Part shown: one piece after another, positions 9,167-18,182 of the stretch
Numbering within the stretch: position 1 is the first letter of the stretch
Layout of the letters: each line of letters starts with the position of its first letter
DNA from: Armatimonadota bacterium
GTDB lineage: Bacteria > Armatimonadota > UBA5829 > DSUL01
Reading direction: 5' to 3'
Length of the DNA: 64,000 nucleotides
Assembly (NCBI GenBank): GCA_025998755.1
Contig: AP024674.1
Location: forward strand, 124,001 to 188,000
The notes under the pieces: generated by a model
Databases searched by the model: none
Told to the model about the DNA's origin: nothing
Seen by the model: only the letters and a program-made list of their open reading frames with translations
Made by a program: the position numbers and the translations under genes

Positions 9167-9503
9167 GGTGTGCTTCCGGTCTGCCGCCCGTCTGATCGCG
9201 GGGTGCGTGACCGGTTACTCTGATTCCACGCCGCCCGCCTGGATACCTTCCCGCCTTACGGGTTCTCCGGATGGGCGGCCACATTTGAACCGCCTGAAGC
9301 CGGGCGGACCGCCGTTCCCAAGGGTCAGAGCCTCTTGTTCTGGAGAAAGGTGCGCTTGCCGGGCATCCGGGCCGTTGGCCCAATCCGTCGCTAATAGGCG
9401 ACCCCGCCCGAGCGGCACGTTGCAGGCGCGCGTATCAAGATCCTGGCGTGAAGGTTTTGAGTTTCGACTCGCCCGCCACAGCCGGACGGCTCAACCACAG
9501 TAG
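9167..9503. other. Intergenic region between MFS gene and chemoreceptor terminator
   Basis: Non-coding on both strands as far as I can see. Reading on the minus strand it begins right after the terminator of the chemoreceptor at 9601. It holds one copy of a three-copy conserved element (9424..9500), and the remaining about 250 bp lead to the MFS start. I found no convincing -35/-10 pair in it. Confidence 0.5.
9424..9500 (-). repeat. Conserved intergenic element, copy A
   Basis: Shares three blocks with copies at 12113..12190 and 48033..48110. On the plus strand these are CGCGCGTATCAAGA, then 20-odd nt, then GTTTCGAC, then 12 nt, then GCCGGACGGCTCAA. Block spacing differs by at most 2 nt among copies. 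Read on the minus strand, GTCCG and CGGGC can pair around a 7-nt loop. Placed directly after a minus-strand terminator and upstream of the MFS gene. Could be a regulatory leader, a structured RNA, or a REP-like repeat; orientation is inferred from gene context. Confidence 0.55.
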
Positions 9504-9532
9504 AAAAGGGGCCGCTCCCCAAGGAGCGGCCC
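9504..9532 (-). terminator. Intrinsic terminator of the chemoreceptor gene at 9601
   Basis: Perfect 10-bp stem (9509-9518 with 9523-9532), loop CCAA, followed on the minus strand by C and four T (9507-9504). It lies about 70 bp after the stop of the minus-strand chemoreceptor gene. Confidence 0.8.
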
Positions 9533-9600
9533 GCTCGACAGACCAGATCGCTTTGGTGTTCCGGGAAGTTGCTCTCGGAACCTCCCAGGTTGCGCCGGCC

Positions 9601-11880
9601 TCAGGCGGCCTTCCGCGCGGAACTCCCCCGCACAGTCCGAAGCTCCACCGTCTGACCTGGACCACTCTGAGACAAGCGCTCGTCCACCTTGAACTGGTTC
9701 ACCAGCTCCTGAAGCTCCACCGCAGACCGCGCAAGCTCCTCCGCAGACGCGCTCAGCTCCTCCACCGACGCGTTCTGCTCCTGCGTCGCCGCAGACACCT
9801 CCTGCGCCGCCGCCGCGTTCGCCTCACTGATCGCAGCAACCTCCTCCGTCGAACGCAACACCTGCGAGCTGAACTCGCTCATCGTGTCCGCCGCAGCCGT
9901 CGTCTCCTCCGTCTGCGCAGACACCGTCTCGATCGCCTGGGACACCACCGCCGACGAGGAGTTCACCGTCTCAACAGCCTCCGACACCTCACGGATCTGA
10001 ACCACCACGCTCTCCACCGCCGAGGTGATCCGCTCCAGCGCCTCCCCCGCCTCCGCAGACAACTGCGTCCCGCTCTCCACCTCCCGGCTCCCAGCCTCCA
10101 TCGCCTGAACCGCCTCCTGCGTCACAGACTGGATCTGGGCGATCAGGTTGGCGATCTCCTTGGTCTCCTTGCTGGAGCGCTCCGCCAGCTTGCGCACCTC
10201 ATCGGCCACCACCGCAAAACCCTTGCCATGCTCACCAGCCCGGGCCGCCTCGATCGCCGCGTTCAATGCCAGCAGGTTGGTCTGCTCCGCAATGTCGTCA
10301 ATGGCCTCCACAATGGCCCCGATCTGCTGCGAGGAGTCTCCCAACTGACGAATCGCCTCCGCAGCAGCCGCGGTCGCCTGACGGATGCGATCCATACCCG
10401 CCACCGTCTTCTCCACGCTCTCCTGACCGGCTCGGGCCACCTGAGCCACCTCCGTCGAACTCTGTGCCACCGTCTCCGCCGTCCCCGCAACCCGCGAGAT
10501 CCCGTCCGTGATCTCACGAACACTGGCCACGGCAGACTCCACCACCTCCGCCTGCTGGCGGGCGCTGGCGGAGAGCTCAGCAATGACCCGCGAAAGCTCC
10601 TGAATGTCGGCAGACGCCTTCTCTACCTGAGTGGACTGCTCCGTGGAGCCGCGCGCCACATCCTCGATGGTCTGCGCGATCTGCTGGGAGGCACGCCCGG
10701 TCTCCTGAGCCGTGGTGCTCATCTCCTGAGCCGATGCCGCCACCCGCTGAGAGGTTCTCGCCAACTGCACAATGCTGTCGTGGATCTTGGCCACAAACGT
10801 GTTGAACCAGGTGGCCAGCTCCGCAATCTCGTCCCGGCCCGACACCTCCAGACGCTGCGTCAGATCCCCCTCTCCCTCCGCTATGTCCCTCAGAGCCGAG
10901 GTTACCTCGCGCAGAGGGCGCACAACCATGCGCTTGACCAGAGTGTTCAGGAGCACCGTCAGAAGAATCGCCGCGAACACGGCCGCACCGATCGTCGCCA
11001 TTGCAGCCCGGCGGGCCACCTTCTGGACGTCCGCCTGCGGATAGGCTGCCACGATCCGGTATCCCCACGGTTCGAACTCCTTCACGGAGACCACCCATCC
11101 GGCCGCTCCCTGGCCCCTGGCGACAACCTCCTCGATCCGGTCGTGCTCCACGTGCTTGCTGTGAAAGACCGCCTCCCCCTTGTTGTCCAGGAGAGCGGTG
11201 AAGCCGTTGTCCAGTACCCTGGAGGATGCAATGCTTTCCCCCAGAGCTCCGAGAGTGGAGATCTCGTAGCCCACATACCAGGCTCCGATGGTCCGCCCGG
11301 AGGCGTCCCGCATCGGCTCGTAGGCCGTGTAGAACGGTTTGCCCAGGATGTCCACCACACCGTAGAACGCGCGGTCCTGTCTCAGGGCGGCGATGGCCTT
11401 GCCGCTGGGGTCGAGCAGGGTGCCTACGGCCCGCTTTCCGTCGCGGATGATGTTGGTGGAGACCCGCACAAAGTCATCGCCCCTGCGCACGAACAGCGTG
11501 GCGGTGCTGCCGGTGAGCTTCTTGACCCGATCCACCAGGTCCGTGGCGTTCACCTGCGACCGGCCTCCCAGCAGCAGGTCCGGAACGCTCTCGTTGCCGA
11601 CCTGCTTCGGCGTGCCCAGAGATGCTGGCCCGTCAGACTGTCCCATATGCTGAAATACCCGCACGGCCGCCGTCACTTTGTCGTGGCACAGGCTGTCTGT
11701 GCCGGTCAGGGTTTGAACGACCTTCTCCTGACTGGCCGCCAGCGCCTCGTCCGCCTGCGACTGCACCTGACGGGTAACGTAGTTGTTGAGGATGACTCCG
11801 GCGCAGATCGCGACACCCAGAATGACAAGCGCGGCGGGTCCCAGCAGCTTCCCCGCCACGCTGGATTGAAGTTTGTTCAT
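9601..11880 (-). CDS. Methyl-accepting chemotaxis protein with periplasmic Cache domain
   Basis: 759-residue transmembrane chemoreceptor. It has an N-terminal TM ([20 protein letters not shown]) and a periplasmic Cache_3-Cache_2-like sensor (about 35-290; [44 protein letters not shown]). A second TM ([14 protein letters not shown]) is followed by HAMP and a long cytoplasmic coiled coil. The hairpin tip [22 protein letters not shown] is the CheA/CheW contact. Glutamine/glutamate-rich [19 protein letters not shown] near the C-terminus would carry methylation sites. The ATG at 11880 gives MNKLQSS; ATG 11883 and 11904 are alternatives and none has a clear ribosome binding site. No che genes are in the window. 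Confidence 0.93.
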   Translation of the reverse strand: MNKLQSSVAGKLLGPAALVILGVAICAGVILNNYVTRQVQSQADEALAASQEKVVQTLTGTDSLCHDKVTAAVRVFQHMGQSDGPASLGTPKQVGNESVPDLLLGGRSQVNATDLVDRVKKLTGSTATLFVRRGDDFVRVSTNIIRDGKRAVGTLLDPSGKAIAALRQDRAFYGVVDILGKPFYTAYEPMRDASGRTIGAWYVGYEISTLGALGESIASSRVLDNGFTALLDNKGEAVFHSKHVEHDRIEEVVARGQGAAGWVVSVKEFEPWGYRIVAAYPQADVQKVARRAAMATIGAAVFAAILLTVLLNTLVKRMVVRPLREVTSALRDIAEGEGDLTQRLEVSGRDEIAELATWFNTFVAKIHDSIVQLARTSQRVAASAQEMSTTAQETGRASQQIAQTIEDVARGSTEQSTQVEKASADIQELSRVIAELSASARQQAEVVESAVASVREITDGISRVAGTAETVAQSSTEVAQVARAGQESVEKTVAGMDRIRQATAAAAEAIRQLGDSSQQIGAIVEAIDDIAEQTNLLALNAAIEAARAGEHGKGFAVVADEVRKLAERSSKETKEIANLIAQIQSVTQEAVQAMEAGSREVESGTQLSAEAGEALERITSAVESVVVQIREVSEAVETVNSSSAVVSQAIETVSAQTEETTAAADTMSEFSSQVLRSTEEVAAISEANAAAAQEVSAATQEQNASVEELSASAEELARSAVELQELVNQFKVDERLSQSGPGQTVELRTVRGSSARKAA

Positions 11881-12219
11881 CATCAATGCAGTTACACCAT
11901 ACAATCAGTTTTGCCCTTTTTCGGGGAATCAGCCGGCCCGACTCCGAAACCTCACGTTGCCGATCTTCCCCGGCGCAGGGCACGCAATGATACCACTTTC
12001 TCTTTCCACAGAATCACGCAGAAGATGAGGCACATCCGCCGAGGCTGTGGCAAGTTGTTAGGATTGTCTGGCAATAGCAATCCTGTAATGCGGCGGTCGA
12101 ACCCCACGGCGGCAGCCGCGCGTATCGAGACCACCCCGGTGTCATACTGCGGTTTCGTCCCGTCCGGCTCCGTCGGACAGCTCACCCGCCGCAGGCGAAA
12201 ACGCCAGGGTTCAAGAGGT
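11881..12219. other. Intergenic region between the two chemoreceptor genes
   Basis: No supportable gene. Reading on the minus strand it runs from the hairpin after the upstream receptor gene, through conserved element copy B (12113..12190), then about 230 bp of unassigned leader to the downstream receptor. No clear promoter hexamers were found. Confidence 0.5.
12113..12190 (-). repeat. Conserved intergenic element, copy B
   Basis: Same three-block layout as copies A and C: CCGCGCGTATCGAGACC, GTTTCGTC and GTCGGACAGCTCA on the plus strand, with the same spacings within 2 nt. On the minus strand GTCCG pairs perfectly with CGGAC around a 7-nt loop. Copy A keeps the same stem with a G-U pair, so the pairing is maintained despite base changes. 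Lies upstream of the chemoreceptor at 9601..11880. Confidence 0.55.
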
Positions 12220-12249
12220 CAGGCCCCCACCCGCCGGGGTGGGGGCCTG
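12220..12249 (-). terminator. Strong hairpin after the chemoreceptor at 12288 (weak T tail)
   Basis: Perfect 12-bp G+C-rich inverted repeat (12220-12231 with 12238-12249) with a 6-nt loop, about 40 bp after the stop of the minus-strand gene. The minus-strand sequence after it (ACCTCTTGAAC) lacks a T run. It is either a weak intrinsic terminator or an RNA 3'-end stabiliser. Confidence 0.5.
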
Positions 12250-12287
12250 TCGGCTCAGGGCGTCTCGAAGGGTGGACTGGAACCCGT

Positions 12288-14288
12288 TCACGCGGCGAGC
12301 CGCAGGGCCGCCCTGCGCTCGGAATCCCCGGCTGAAGTCCGCTCTTCTCCTGTCTTGAACCGGGCAGCAAGCTCCTGCATCTCCACGGCCACGCGGGCCA
12401 GCTCGTCTGCGGAGGCGCTCAGTTCCTCCACCGAGGCGTTCTGCTCCTGGGTCGCTGCCGAGACTTCTTCAGCTGCCGCGGCGTTCGCTTCGCTGATTGT
12501 GGCGACCTTCTCCGCGCCCGCCAACACGTTCCGGTTGGCATCGGTCATCATCTGAGCCTTGGCCGAGGTCTCCTGCGTCAGAGACGCCACTGTTTCGATG
12601 GCCTTCGCGACGTCCGCCGAGGAGCTGTTGACGGTTTGCGTGGCCGCCGACACCTCCATCACACGGTTGACGACCTCGTCCACTGCCTGCTGAATTCTCT
12701 CCAGCGATTCGCCTGCCTCGCCCGCAAGCTGAGAGCCGGCCTCCACCTCGCGGAGTCCTGCCTCCATTGCCTGCACCGCCTCCTGTGTGACGGCCTGGAT
12801 CTGCTGGATGAGCCCGGCGATCTCCTTGGTTTCCACGCCGGAGCGCTCGGCAAGCTTGCGAACCTCGTCGGCCACCACGGCGAAGCCTTTGCCGTGCTCC
12901 CCGGCTCTTGCCGCCTCGATGGCCGCGTTCAGCGCCAGCAGGTTGGTCTGCTCCGCAATGTCGTCAATGGCCTGCACGATGGTGCCGATCTGGCTGGAGG
13001 ACTCTCCCAGCTGCCGGATTGCGCGCGCCACCTGCTTGGTGGTCTCGCGGATGCGCTCCATCCCGCTGATGGTGCGGTCCACGCTATCCTTCCCGGCGCG
13101 GGCCACCTGCGCCACCTCGGTGGTGCTGGCCGCCGCGGATTCCGCCCCGCTCGCGGCAGTGGCGATGCCGTCGGTGATATCCTTGACGGAGAGCACGGCA
13201 GACTCCACGATGGATGCCTGCTGGCGCGCTGTTTCCGAAAGCTCTTCCAGGCTTGCGGCAAGATTTCGGATGTCTTCCACCGCGGCAGCCACCTGCGTGG
13301 ACTGTTCGGTCGACCCGCGGGCCACGTCCTCGATAGTTTGGGCGATCTGCTGGGCGGACTGCCCGGCCTGCTGCGCAGTGGCTGTGAGCTCTTCCGCTGA
13401 GGATGCCACGCGCTGAGCCCCGGCGTTCACCGCGCAGCAGATCTCCCTCAGGTTCAAGACCATCTGTCCAAAGGCTCGGGTCAGAACTCCCAATTCATCC
13501 TTTGCCGAAGAGTTGACATCGACCCTGAGGTCGCCCTGACTCACCGTCTCGGCGGCATCGACCAGGATGCTGACCGGCCGGATGATGCTGGTGGAGATGG
13601 CGATCCCCAGAGCCACCGCTATGACGACGGCGACGAGCACGCCTACCAGCATCTTTTTATGCGCTCTGGTGGCGACCGCCTCCGCGGAAGCCTGGGCCTC
13701 CTCGGAACTCTTCTGCAATAGGGGAATCAGTTCATCGAAGATACCCTGAATCTCTGTAAGGTGGGCGCTGATTTCCGTGCCGTAGAACTTTAACGCTTGA
13801 GCGCGGTATTCGGAGCCCTTGGCTAGCATGGCTTCCAGCTCGTGGGCGGATTCGTGAAGCTTGCGATGGGGTTCCTCGAACTTTTGCAGGATGGCCGCTG
13901 CTTCCGGATGGCGCTTCTCGAACTCCTTGCGTGCTTCGCTGCCGTACCACTCGCCGAACTTACACTTCGTCGGGTCCTTTTGGACTTCCAGATGCCTGAC
14001 CGACGCATCGTGCAGAAACCGACCAGCCTTTCGCACCCAGAGGATGTGGTCTATCTCCCGTTGGAGCATGGTGGCCGCATCCTGTTCGGCGAGAACCGCC
14101 TTCTCCATGGAATCGTGGGTGGTCGTAACACTTCCCAGCCCGACGAAGCCCACAACCACCGCCAGAGCAGCCACCAGGATGAAGCCTCCGAGCAACCGCT
14201 TCTTAATACCTATCTGCTCCAGCCGTCCGGCCCGGCGGTCCGTATGGCTGGAGCCAGTGTGGCCTGTGCCAGCCCCCCTACTGTTCAT
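12288..14288 (-). CDS. Methyl-accepting chemotaxis protein with periplasmic CZB-like zinc domain
   Basis: 666-residue chemoreceptor. TM1 ([20 protein letters not shown]) is at about 31-50, and TM2 ([19 protein letters not shown]) near 215. The extracytoplasmic part has an early His in DHILWVR, then [16 protein letters not shown], then [14 protein letters not shown]. This His-Cys-His-His pattern is that of the CZB (chemoreceptor zinc-binding) domain, better known from cytoplasmic positions. HAMP, the coiled coil and the conserved tip [18 protein letters not shown] follow. Its signalling half is close to the receptor at 9601. The ATG is preceded by GAGGAG at 10 nt. Ligand unknown; zinc or oxidant sensing is inferred from the domain only. 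Confidence 0.92.
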   Translation of the reverse strand: MNSRGAGTGHTGSSHTDRRAGRLEQIGIKKRLLGGFILVAALAVVVGFVGLGSVTTTHDSMEKAVLAEQDAATMLQREIDHILWVRKAGRFLHDASVRHLEVQKDPTKCKFGEWYGSEARKEFEKRHPEAAAILQKFEEPHRKLHESAHELEAMLAKGSEYRAQALKFYGTEISAHLTEIQGIFDELIPLLQKSSEEAQASAEAVATRAHKKMLVGVLVAVVIAVALGIAISTSIIRPVSILVDAAETVSQGDLRVDVNSSAKDELGVLTRAFGQMVLNLREICCAVNAGAQRVASSAEELTATAQQAGQSAQQIAQTIEDVARGSTEQSTQVAAAVEDIRNLAASLEELSETARQQASIVESAVLSVKDITDGIATAASGAESAAASTTEVAQVARAGKDSVDRTISGMERIRETTKQVARAIRQLGESSSQIGTIVQAIDDIAEQTNLLALNAAIEAARAGEHGKGFAVVADEVRKLAERSGVETKEIAGLIQQIQAVTQEAVQAMEAGLREVEAGSQLAGEAGESLERIQQAVDEVVNRVMEVSAATQTVNSSSADVAKAIETVASLTQETSAKAQMMTDANRNVLAGAEKVATISEANAAAAEEVSAATQEQNASVEELSASADELARVAVEMQELAARFKTGEERTSAGDSERRAALRLAA

Positions 14289-14612
14289 AGTCTTATGGCT
14301 CCTCAGTAGCGATCACGGGCGGGAAACCTGTCGCGGCGCTTGCGCTGGATCGAAGGTTCCCCGTGGCCCTCCATTTGATTGGAATTGTCGGTTGTGTGAC
14401 AGCGCTACTGGAGTTTCTGGGCGGGTGGTATTGAGCTTTTTCGTGGCATATGTTGATGAGCGCATCCGGAGTTGACTGCCGATGGCGTGCTCGCCTATAA
14501 TCCGGTGGCTCGCCCGGGCCACCTTCCCTCACCGACTGCAAAAGCACAGGCGTGAAGGCGCGCCGGCTACGCCGGCATGCGCCCGGCGACCCGACCGGGG
14601 AGAGTCCTGCCA
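14289..14612. other. Divergent control region between chemoreceptor and LCP gene
   Basis: Holds the 5' leader of the minus-strand chemoreceptor and the plus-strand promoter at 14472..14501. I see no coding region. A CAGGTTTCCCGCCCG stretch close to the receptor start is not a recognisable riboswitch. Confidence 0.45.
14472..14501 (+). promoter_or_regulatory. Sigma-70-like promoter for the LCP gene
   Basis: TTGACT (14472-14477), 18-bp spacer, TATAAT (14496-14501). The -10 is a perfect consensus and the -35 matches 5 of 6. Transcription would start near 14508, about 105 nt before the preferred TTG start. Confidence 0.8.
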
Positions 14613-15620
14613 TTGTCAAGACGCTATGCCGATCTTCCTGCGGCGCCGCGCCGAAGGCGCAGGCGCGTTTCGCCCCTGAGGCTCATCTTCAGGGGAGCTC
14701 TGCTGCTGGTCTTCATCCTGTTGTCCGTCTCCGCCGGCACGCTGGCTTACTGGCTGGTCTCCAGTCAACCTGCGCGCGAGGCCGCGGGCGCCGCCCTGAC
14801 CGGCGGAGTCTCGCCTTCCCGCGCCTTTCCGGGGCGTGATTCGGTCAACATCCTGCTTCTGGGCCGCGACGAGGACCGCGACCGCCGGGGACAGGTAATA
14901 GACACCCGCGGGCGGACGGATGCCATCCTGCTGGCCCACGTGGATTTCCGTGAGCGCAGAGTGGGGATGCTTTCCATCCCGCGCGATACCCTGGTACGCA
15001 TCCCGGGCTACCGCGGGCGGCATAAGATCAATGCGGCCAATCAGTACGGCGGCCCGGAACTGGTGGCGCAGGTGGTGGAGAACCTGACCGGCGTCTCGCC
15101 GGATGCCTACGTGCTGGTGGACTACCGCGTCTTTGCCCGGCTGGTAGATGAGGCAGGCGGTGTGATGGTGGACGTGGACAAAGAGCTGAACTATGATGAC
15201 AACTGGGGCAACCTGCACATCCACCTCAAGCCGGGATTACAGAGGCTGAATGGGGAACAGGCTTTGGGACTGGTGCGCTTCCGCAAGTCCAACGACGGCC
15301 ACGGAGATACGGACCAGGAGCGTATTGCCCGTCAGCAGCGGCTGCTTCACAGCCTGGCCGCTCACCTGGCCAGGCCCTCCAGCCTGGTGAAACTGCCTCG
15401 GTTGCTCGCCATCGCAACCGAGGAGTCGCAGACGAACCTTTCCACGGGACAGGCACTGTGTCTGGCGAGCTTTGTGCGGTCGGTGGGAACGGAGAACATT
15501 CGCATGGAGGTGCTCCCCTCTACCCCCACGCGCTCCGCCCTGCGGGTGGATGAGCGGGCGGCTCGCAGGGTTATTCAAGAGATCTTTTTCGCTCCGCCTG
15601 CACCGGCCGGTTCCGGATAG
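14613..15620 (+). CDS. LytR-CpsA-Psr (LCP) family envelope phosphotransferase
   Basis: 335 residues from TTG 14613; an in-frame ATG at 14577 gives 347. TTG is favoured by GGGGAGAG 8 nt upstream. A basic cytoplasmic N-terminus (PRRRRRRVSP) and one TM (LLLVFILLSVSAGTLAYWL) precede the extracellular LCP domain. The domain shows NILLLGRDEDR, the arginine/aspartate pair in RGRTDAILLAHVD, GMLSIPRDTLV, HKINAANQYGG, LVRFRKSNDGHGDTDQERIARQQ and TNLS. LCP enzymes transfer lipid-linked polymers (teichoic acid, capsule, arabinogalactan) to peptidoglycan or other acceptors. The polymer here is unknown, though the MraY-like and GT2 genes at 36081..37642 could contribute. Confidence 0.88.
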   Translation: MSRRYADLPAAPRRRRRRVSPLRLIFRGALLLVFILLSVSAGTLAYWLVSSQPAREAAGAALTGGVSPSRAFPGRDSVNILLLGRDEDRDRRGQVIDTRGRTDAILLAHVDFRERRVGMLSIPRDTLVRIPGYRGRHKINAANQYGGPELVAQVVENLTGVSPDAYVLVDYRVFARLVDEAGGVMVDVDKELNYDDNWGNLHIHLKPGLQRLNGEQALGLVRFRKSNDGHGDTDQERIARQQRLLHSLAAHLARPSSLVKLPRLLAIATEESQTNLSTGQALCLASFVRSVGTENIRMEVLPSTPTRSALRVDERAARRVIQEIFFAPPAPAGSG

Positions 15621-15671
15621 GGCTGAGCAAACCTCACGGTGTTCTGAGTTTCTTTCCAGAGGATCTGCAGG

Positions 15672-15703
15672 AAAAAGCCGGGTGGGTCTTGCGCCGCCCG
15701 GCT
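15672..15703 (-). terminator. Intrinsic terminator (minus strand; probably bidirectional)
   Basis: 10-bp stem (15676-15685 with 15694-15703, one G-U pair). On the minus strand it is followed by TTTTT (15676-15672), so it is a good terminator for the small minus-strand gene at 15775. It also lies 56 bp after the plus-strand LCP stop and could serve that gene, though its plus-strand tail is T-poor. Confidence 0.72.
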
Positions 15704-15774
15704 TGTGTCTCAATCCTTAGAGCTTGGCTGGCGTCACGGCAGACTGAATGACGTTTGCCGTCGCCTGTAGTCTG

Positions 15775-15933
15775 TCAGTCGCTTTGCTGGCTCTGGGCGC
15801 TTCGCGTGCGGGACGAGCGGGCTGCTGTCTTGCGATCCCCGCCCGCGTGCTGCTGCTGTTGCTTCATGCGCTCCTTGTAGCGGTCGCGGGCACGCTTTCG
15901 CCTCCGCCTGAGCTCTTTCTGCCGTATGAGCAA
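15775..15933 (-). CDS. Small basic hypothetical protein (52 aa)
   Basis: TTG-started frame of 52 residues, beginning LIRQKELRRRRKRARDRY, then a Gln run, ending SAQSQQSD. It has about 15 Arg/Lys in the first 25 residues and no recognisable family. Third codon positions are mostly G/C as in real genes here. Support comes from context: a promoter with 17-bp spacing 37 nt upstream (15970..15998), AAGGAGG 11 nt before the TTG, and an intrinsic terminator with a T5 tail 70 bp after the stop. The frame is open further upstream but without a usual start codon. Alternatively this is a small RNA gene. A highly basic product would suit nucleic-acid binding, which is inference. Confidence 0.45.
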   Translation of the reverse strand: MLIRQKELRRRRKRARDRYKERMKQQQQHAGGDRKTAARSSRTRSAQSQQSD

Positions 15934-15969
15934 GGGCCGTGCAACCTCCTTGGTGATTGTTCCTTGCCG

Positions 15970-15998
15970 ATTTTAGCACGCGCAGCGCTTACGGGCAA
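15970..15998 (-). promoter_or_regulatory. Sigma-70-like promoter for the small minus-strand gene
   Basis: On the minus strand TTGCCC (15998-15993), exactly 17 bp, TAAAAT (15975-15970; 5 of 6 to consensus). The start point would be near 15963, about 30 nt before the TTG at 15933. Confidence 0.6.
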
Positions 15999-16146
15999 TG
16001 CCGCTGCTTCGCTGTAGATGGTCCCGTCCCGCGCCGAAGATTTCCGTGAGACTGGGGCCAATTGCGAGGCGCTGGGCAAGATGGCGCCGAACCCGGATGG
16101 CTCCCGGGACGTCTATCAAGGGGCGCGAAAGCGCGCCCGGAGAAGT

Positions 16147-16176
16147 TTGACTGCCATTTTGCGCTGATGGTATACT
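16147..16176 (+). promoter_or_regulatory. Sigma-70-like promoter for the histidine kinase operon
   Basis: TTGACT (16147-16152), 18-bp spacer, TATACT (16171-16176); 5 of 6 matches in each hexamer. It implies a leader of about 170 nt before the kinase ATG. Confidence 0.75.
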
Positions 16177-16353
16177 CGACGCAGGAGGCGGCGGAGGGTT
16201 CCGGCCCCCGGGTTTGCCGGCATTCCTGGCCAGAGGGAGAGAACGTCTCCGCACGGTGCGCCGCTCCCACGGAGCGAAGGGCTCCACATCGTACGGGCGG
16301 CGGCAGAGCCCTGCCAGGGACGCGCAGACGCTGACCGCACTACTTGGACAACT

Positions 16354-18111
16354 ATGCCTGAAACGACAAATCCCAACGCAGTAACGGGTACGCCGCTGGA
16401 AGAACAGGTGCGCCTGCTCTCCGAGGAGCTTGAGAAGAAGCAGAAATATATCAAGATCCTGGAGGAGGCCAACAAGGAGCTGGAAACCAAGCTCCGGAGC
16501 GCGTCCGAGTCCGCCGAACCGCCAGCTCCCATAACCGAGCTGGAAGAGACCCTGAAGCGGCTGGTCATGCGGATCGCCATGATCCTGCAGGCCGAAAAGT
16601 GCGTTTTCATGCTCTACGACCGCGACGAGAACGAGCTCGTCGCCACCCGCCCGGCTCTGGGACTGACCGATGAGGAGGTCCGACGGTTCCGCGTGCCCGT
16701 GGATCAGGGCATCTCCGGGCAGGTGTTCCGCGAAAGCAAACCCGAAATCCTTTACGACGCAATCAACGACCCGCGCACCCTCAAGGAGAATGTCGCCCTT
16801 CTGAACATCCGCAACGGCTGCTGCGTGCCTTTGATCGTGGAGAAGCGCGACTCCGAGAACCGGGTCATAGACACGACCACCATCGGGGTCCTGCACGTCT
16901 TCAACAAGCGCTACGGCAACGTGTTCATCGAGGAGGACGTCCGCCTGCTGGAGCGGATGGCCAAGAACGCGGCGGCCGTGGTGGCCAGCGCCCAGATGTA
17001 CCGCGAGGTGGTCGAGGAGAAGGAAGAGCTCGAAACCATCATCGAGAGCGTCTACGCCGGGCTGCTGATGGTGGGCCGAAACGGCCGCATCATGCAGATC
17101 AACCGCACGGCGCGCGAGATGCTGGGGCTGGAGAACGCGGATCTCAACGGGCGCAACTACGAGGAGGTCATCAAGAACGAGCGGATCATAGAGGTTCTCA
17201 AGGAGTCCATCTTCGAAAACAGCGAGGTGGCCACCGAGATCGAGATCGCGAGTCCCACGGGCCAGGAGTCTCGTGTTTACCAGACGCAGACCACCCCGGT
17301 GCGCAACGAGGAAGGCACCACCATCGGGGCAGTGGCCATCTTCAACGATATCACCGAGATCCGCAGTGTGGAGCGGATGAAGACAGCCTTCGTCTCTACG
17401 GTCTCTCACGAGCTGCGAACCCCGCTGACGTCCATCAAAGGTTTCATTTCTACATTGCTGGCCGACGTGGACGGCTATTATGACCGCGAGACCACGCGCG
17501 AGTTCTATGAGATCATCGATCAGGAGTGCGACCGCCTGACGCGCCTCATCTCGGACCTGCTGAACGTTTCGCGTATTGAGGCGGGCCGCGCGCTGGATCT
17601 CAATCCCAAACCGGTGGACCTGCCCGCGCTGGTGGAGAAGGTGGTCAACGTGCAGCGCTCCTACGCCACCAATCACGAGTTGGTCATCGAGAATATGGAA
17701 GGGCTGCCGGTTGTGGTTGCGGATGAGGACAAGGTGGATCAGATCCTCACCAATCTCATCAACAACGCCATCAAGTATTCTCCGAAAGGCGGTCAGGTCA
17801 CGGTGCGCGGGTCCGTGGACGACTCGGGCCGTGTGGTGATCTCAGTGGCCGATCAAGGGGTGGGCATTCCCAAGGAGCACCTGCCCAAAGTCTTCGACCG
17901 CTTCCACCGGGTGGACAACCGCGACACCCGCGAGGTCGGTGGGACGGGTATCGGCCTGTTCCTGGTGAAGCACCTGGTGGAGGCACATGGCGGTGAGATC
18001 TGGGTGGAAAGCGAGCTGGGCAAGGGCTCCACTTTCACCTTCGCTCTTCCGCAGTGCCCGCCGCAGTTCCAGGAAGACGAAGCGGAGATCCGCGCCGGCG
18101 CTGAGAACTGA
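16354..18111 (+). CDS. Soluble GAF-PAS sensor histidine kinase
   Basis: 585 residues, no membrane segment. An N-terminal coiled coil (about 15-50) is followed by a GAF domain (about 60-215; PVDQGISGQVFRE, VPLIVEKRD). A PAS domain (about 225-335; ESVYAGLLMVGRNGRIMQINRTAREMLG) and a HisKA domain with phospho-acceptor His352 in VSHELRTPLTS come next. The HATPase_c domain shows N box NLINNAIKYSP, G1 DQGVGIP, F box FDRFHRV and G2 GGTGIGLFLVKHLVE. It autophosphorylates in response to an unknown cytoplasmic cue. No response regulator is adjacent, so its partner lies elsewhere. The ATG lacks a clear ribosome binding site. dut follows 72 bp downstream and may be co-transcribed. Confidence 0.94.
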   Translation: MPETTNPNAVTGTPLEEQVRLLSEELEKKQKYIKILEEANKELETKLRSASESAEPPAPITELEETLKRLVMRIAMILQAEKCVFMLYDRDENELVATRPALGLTDEEVRRFRVPVDQGISGQVFRESKPEILYDAINDPRTLKENVALLNIRNGCCVPLIVEKRDSENRVIDTTTIGVLHVFNKRYGNVFIEEDVRLLERMAKNAAAVVASAQMYREVVEEKEELETIIESVYAGLLMVGRNGRIMQINRTAREMLGLENADLNGRNYEEVIKNERIIEVLKESIFENSEVATEIEIASPTGQESRVYQTQTTPVRNEEGTTIGAVAIFNDITEIRSVERMKTAFVSTVSHELRTPLTSIKGFISTLLADVDGYYDRETTREFYEIIDQECDRLTRLISDLLNVSRIEAGRALDLNPKPVDLPALVEKVVNVQRSYATNHELVIENMEGLPVVVADEDKVDQILTNLINNAIKYSPKGGQVTVRGSVDDSGRVVISVADQGVGIPKEHLPKVFDRFHRVDNRDTREVGGTGIGLFLVKHLVEAHGGEIWVESELGKGSTFTFALPQCPPQFQEDEAEIRAGAEN

Positions 18112-18182
18112 GATTCTACAGGCCGGCCTGCTCGCCGCGGAAATGAGTCCGGCCATTGGTGGGGAAGGGGGATGGCGCAGGG

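Larger units (their letters stand above)
15934..16353. other. Divergent intergenic region and long leader of the histidine kinase gene
   Basis: Contains the minus-strand promoter at 15970..15998 and a 7-bp GC hairpin (16121-16127 with 16132-16138). The plus-strand promoter at 16147..16176 is followed by about 170 nt of G+C-rich untranslated leader ending at the kinase ATG. The leader can form local stems (for example GGCAG with CTGCC around 16307-16320) but matches no riboswitch I know. No gene seen on the plus strand. Confidence 0.45.

Noticed and set aside
9424-9500. Interpretation of the conserved element as a known riboswitch (c-di-GMP-I, cobalamin, fluoride, guanidine)
   Set aside because: None of the core consensus blocks of these classes is present; only a short hairpin and unpaired conserved blocks are seen. 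Kept as an unclassified element.
9448-12555. Very long plus-strand open frame (about 1000 codons) opposite the chemoreceptor genes
   Set aside because: It is the antisense of two clear chemoreceptor genes, has an odd His/Arg/Leu-rich composition and crosses the intergenic region and both terminator hairpins. A shadow of high G+C coding bias.
16183-16353. Riboswitch or attenuator in the long leader of the histidine kinase gene
   Set aside because: Only short local stems; no conserved class motif and no terminator with a T run before the ATG.
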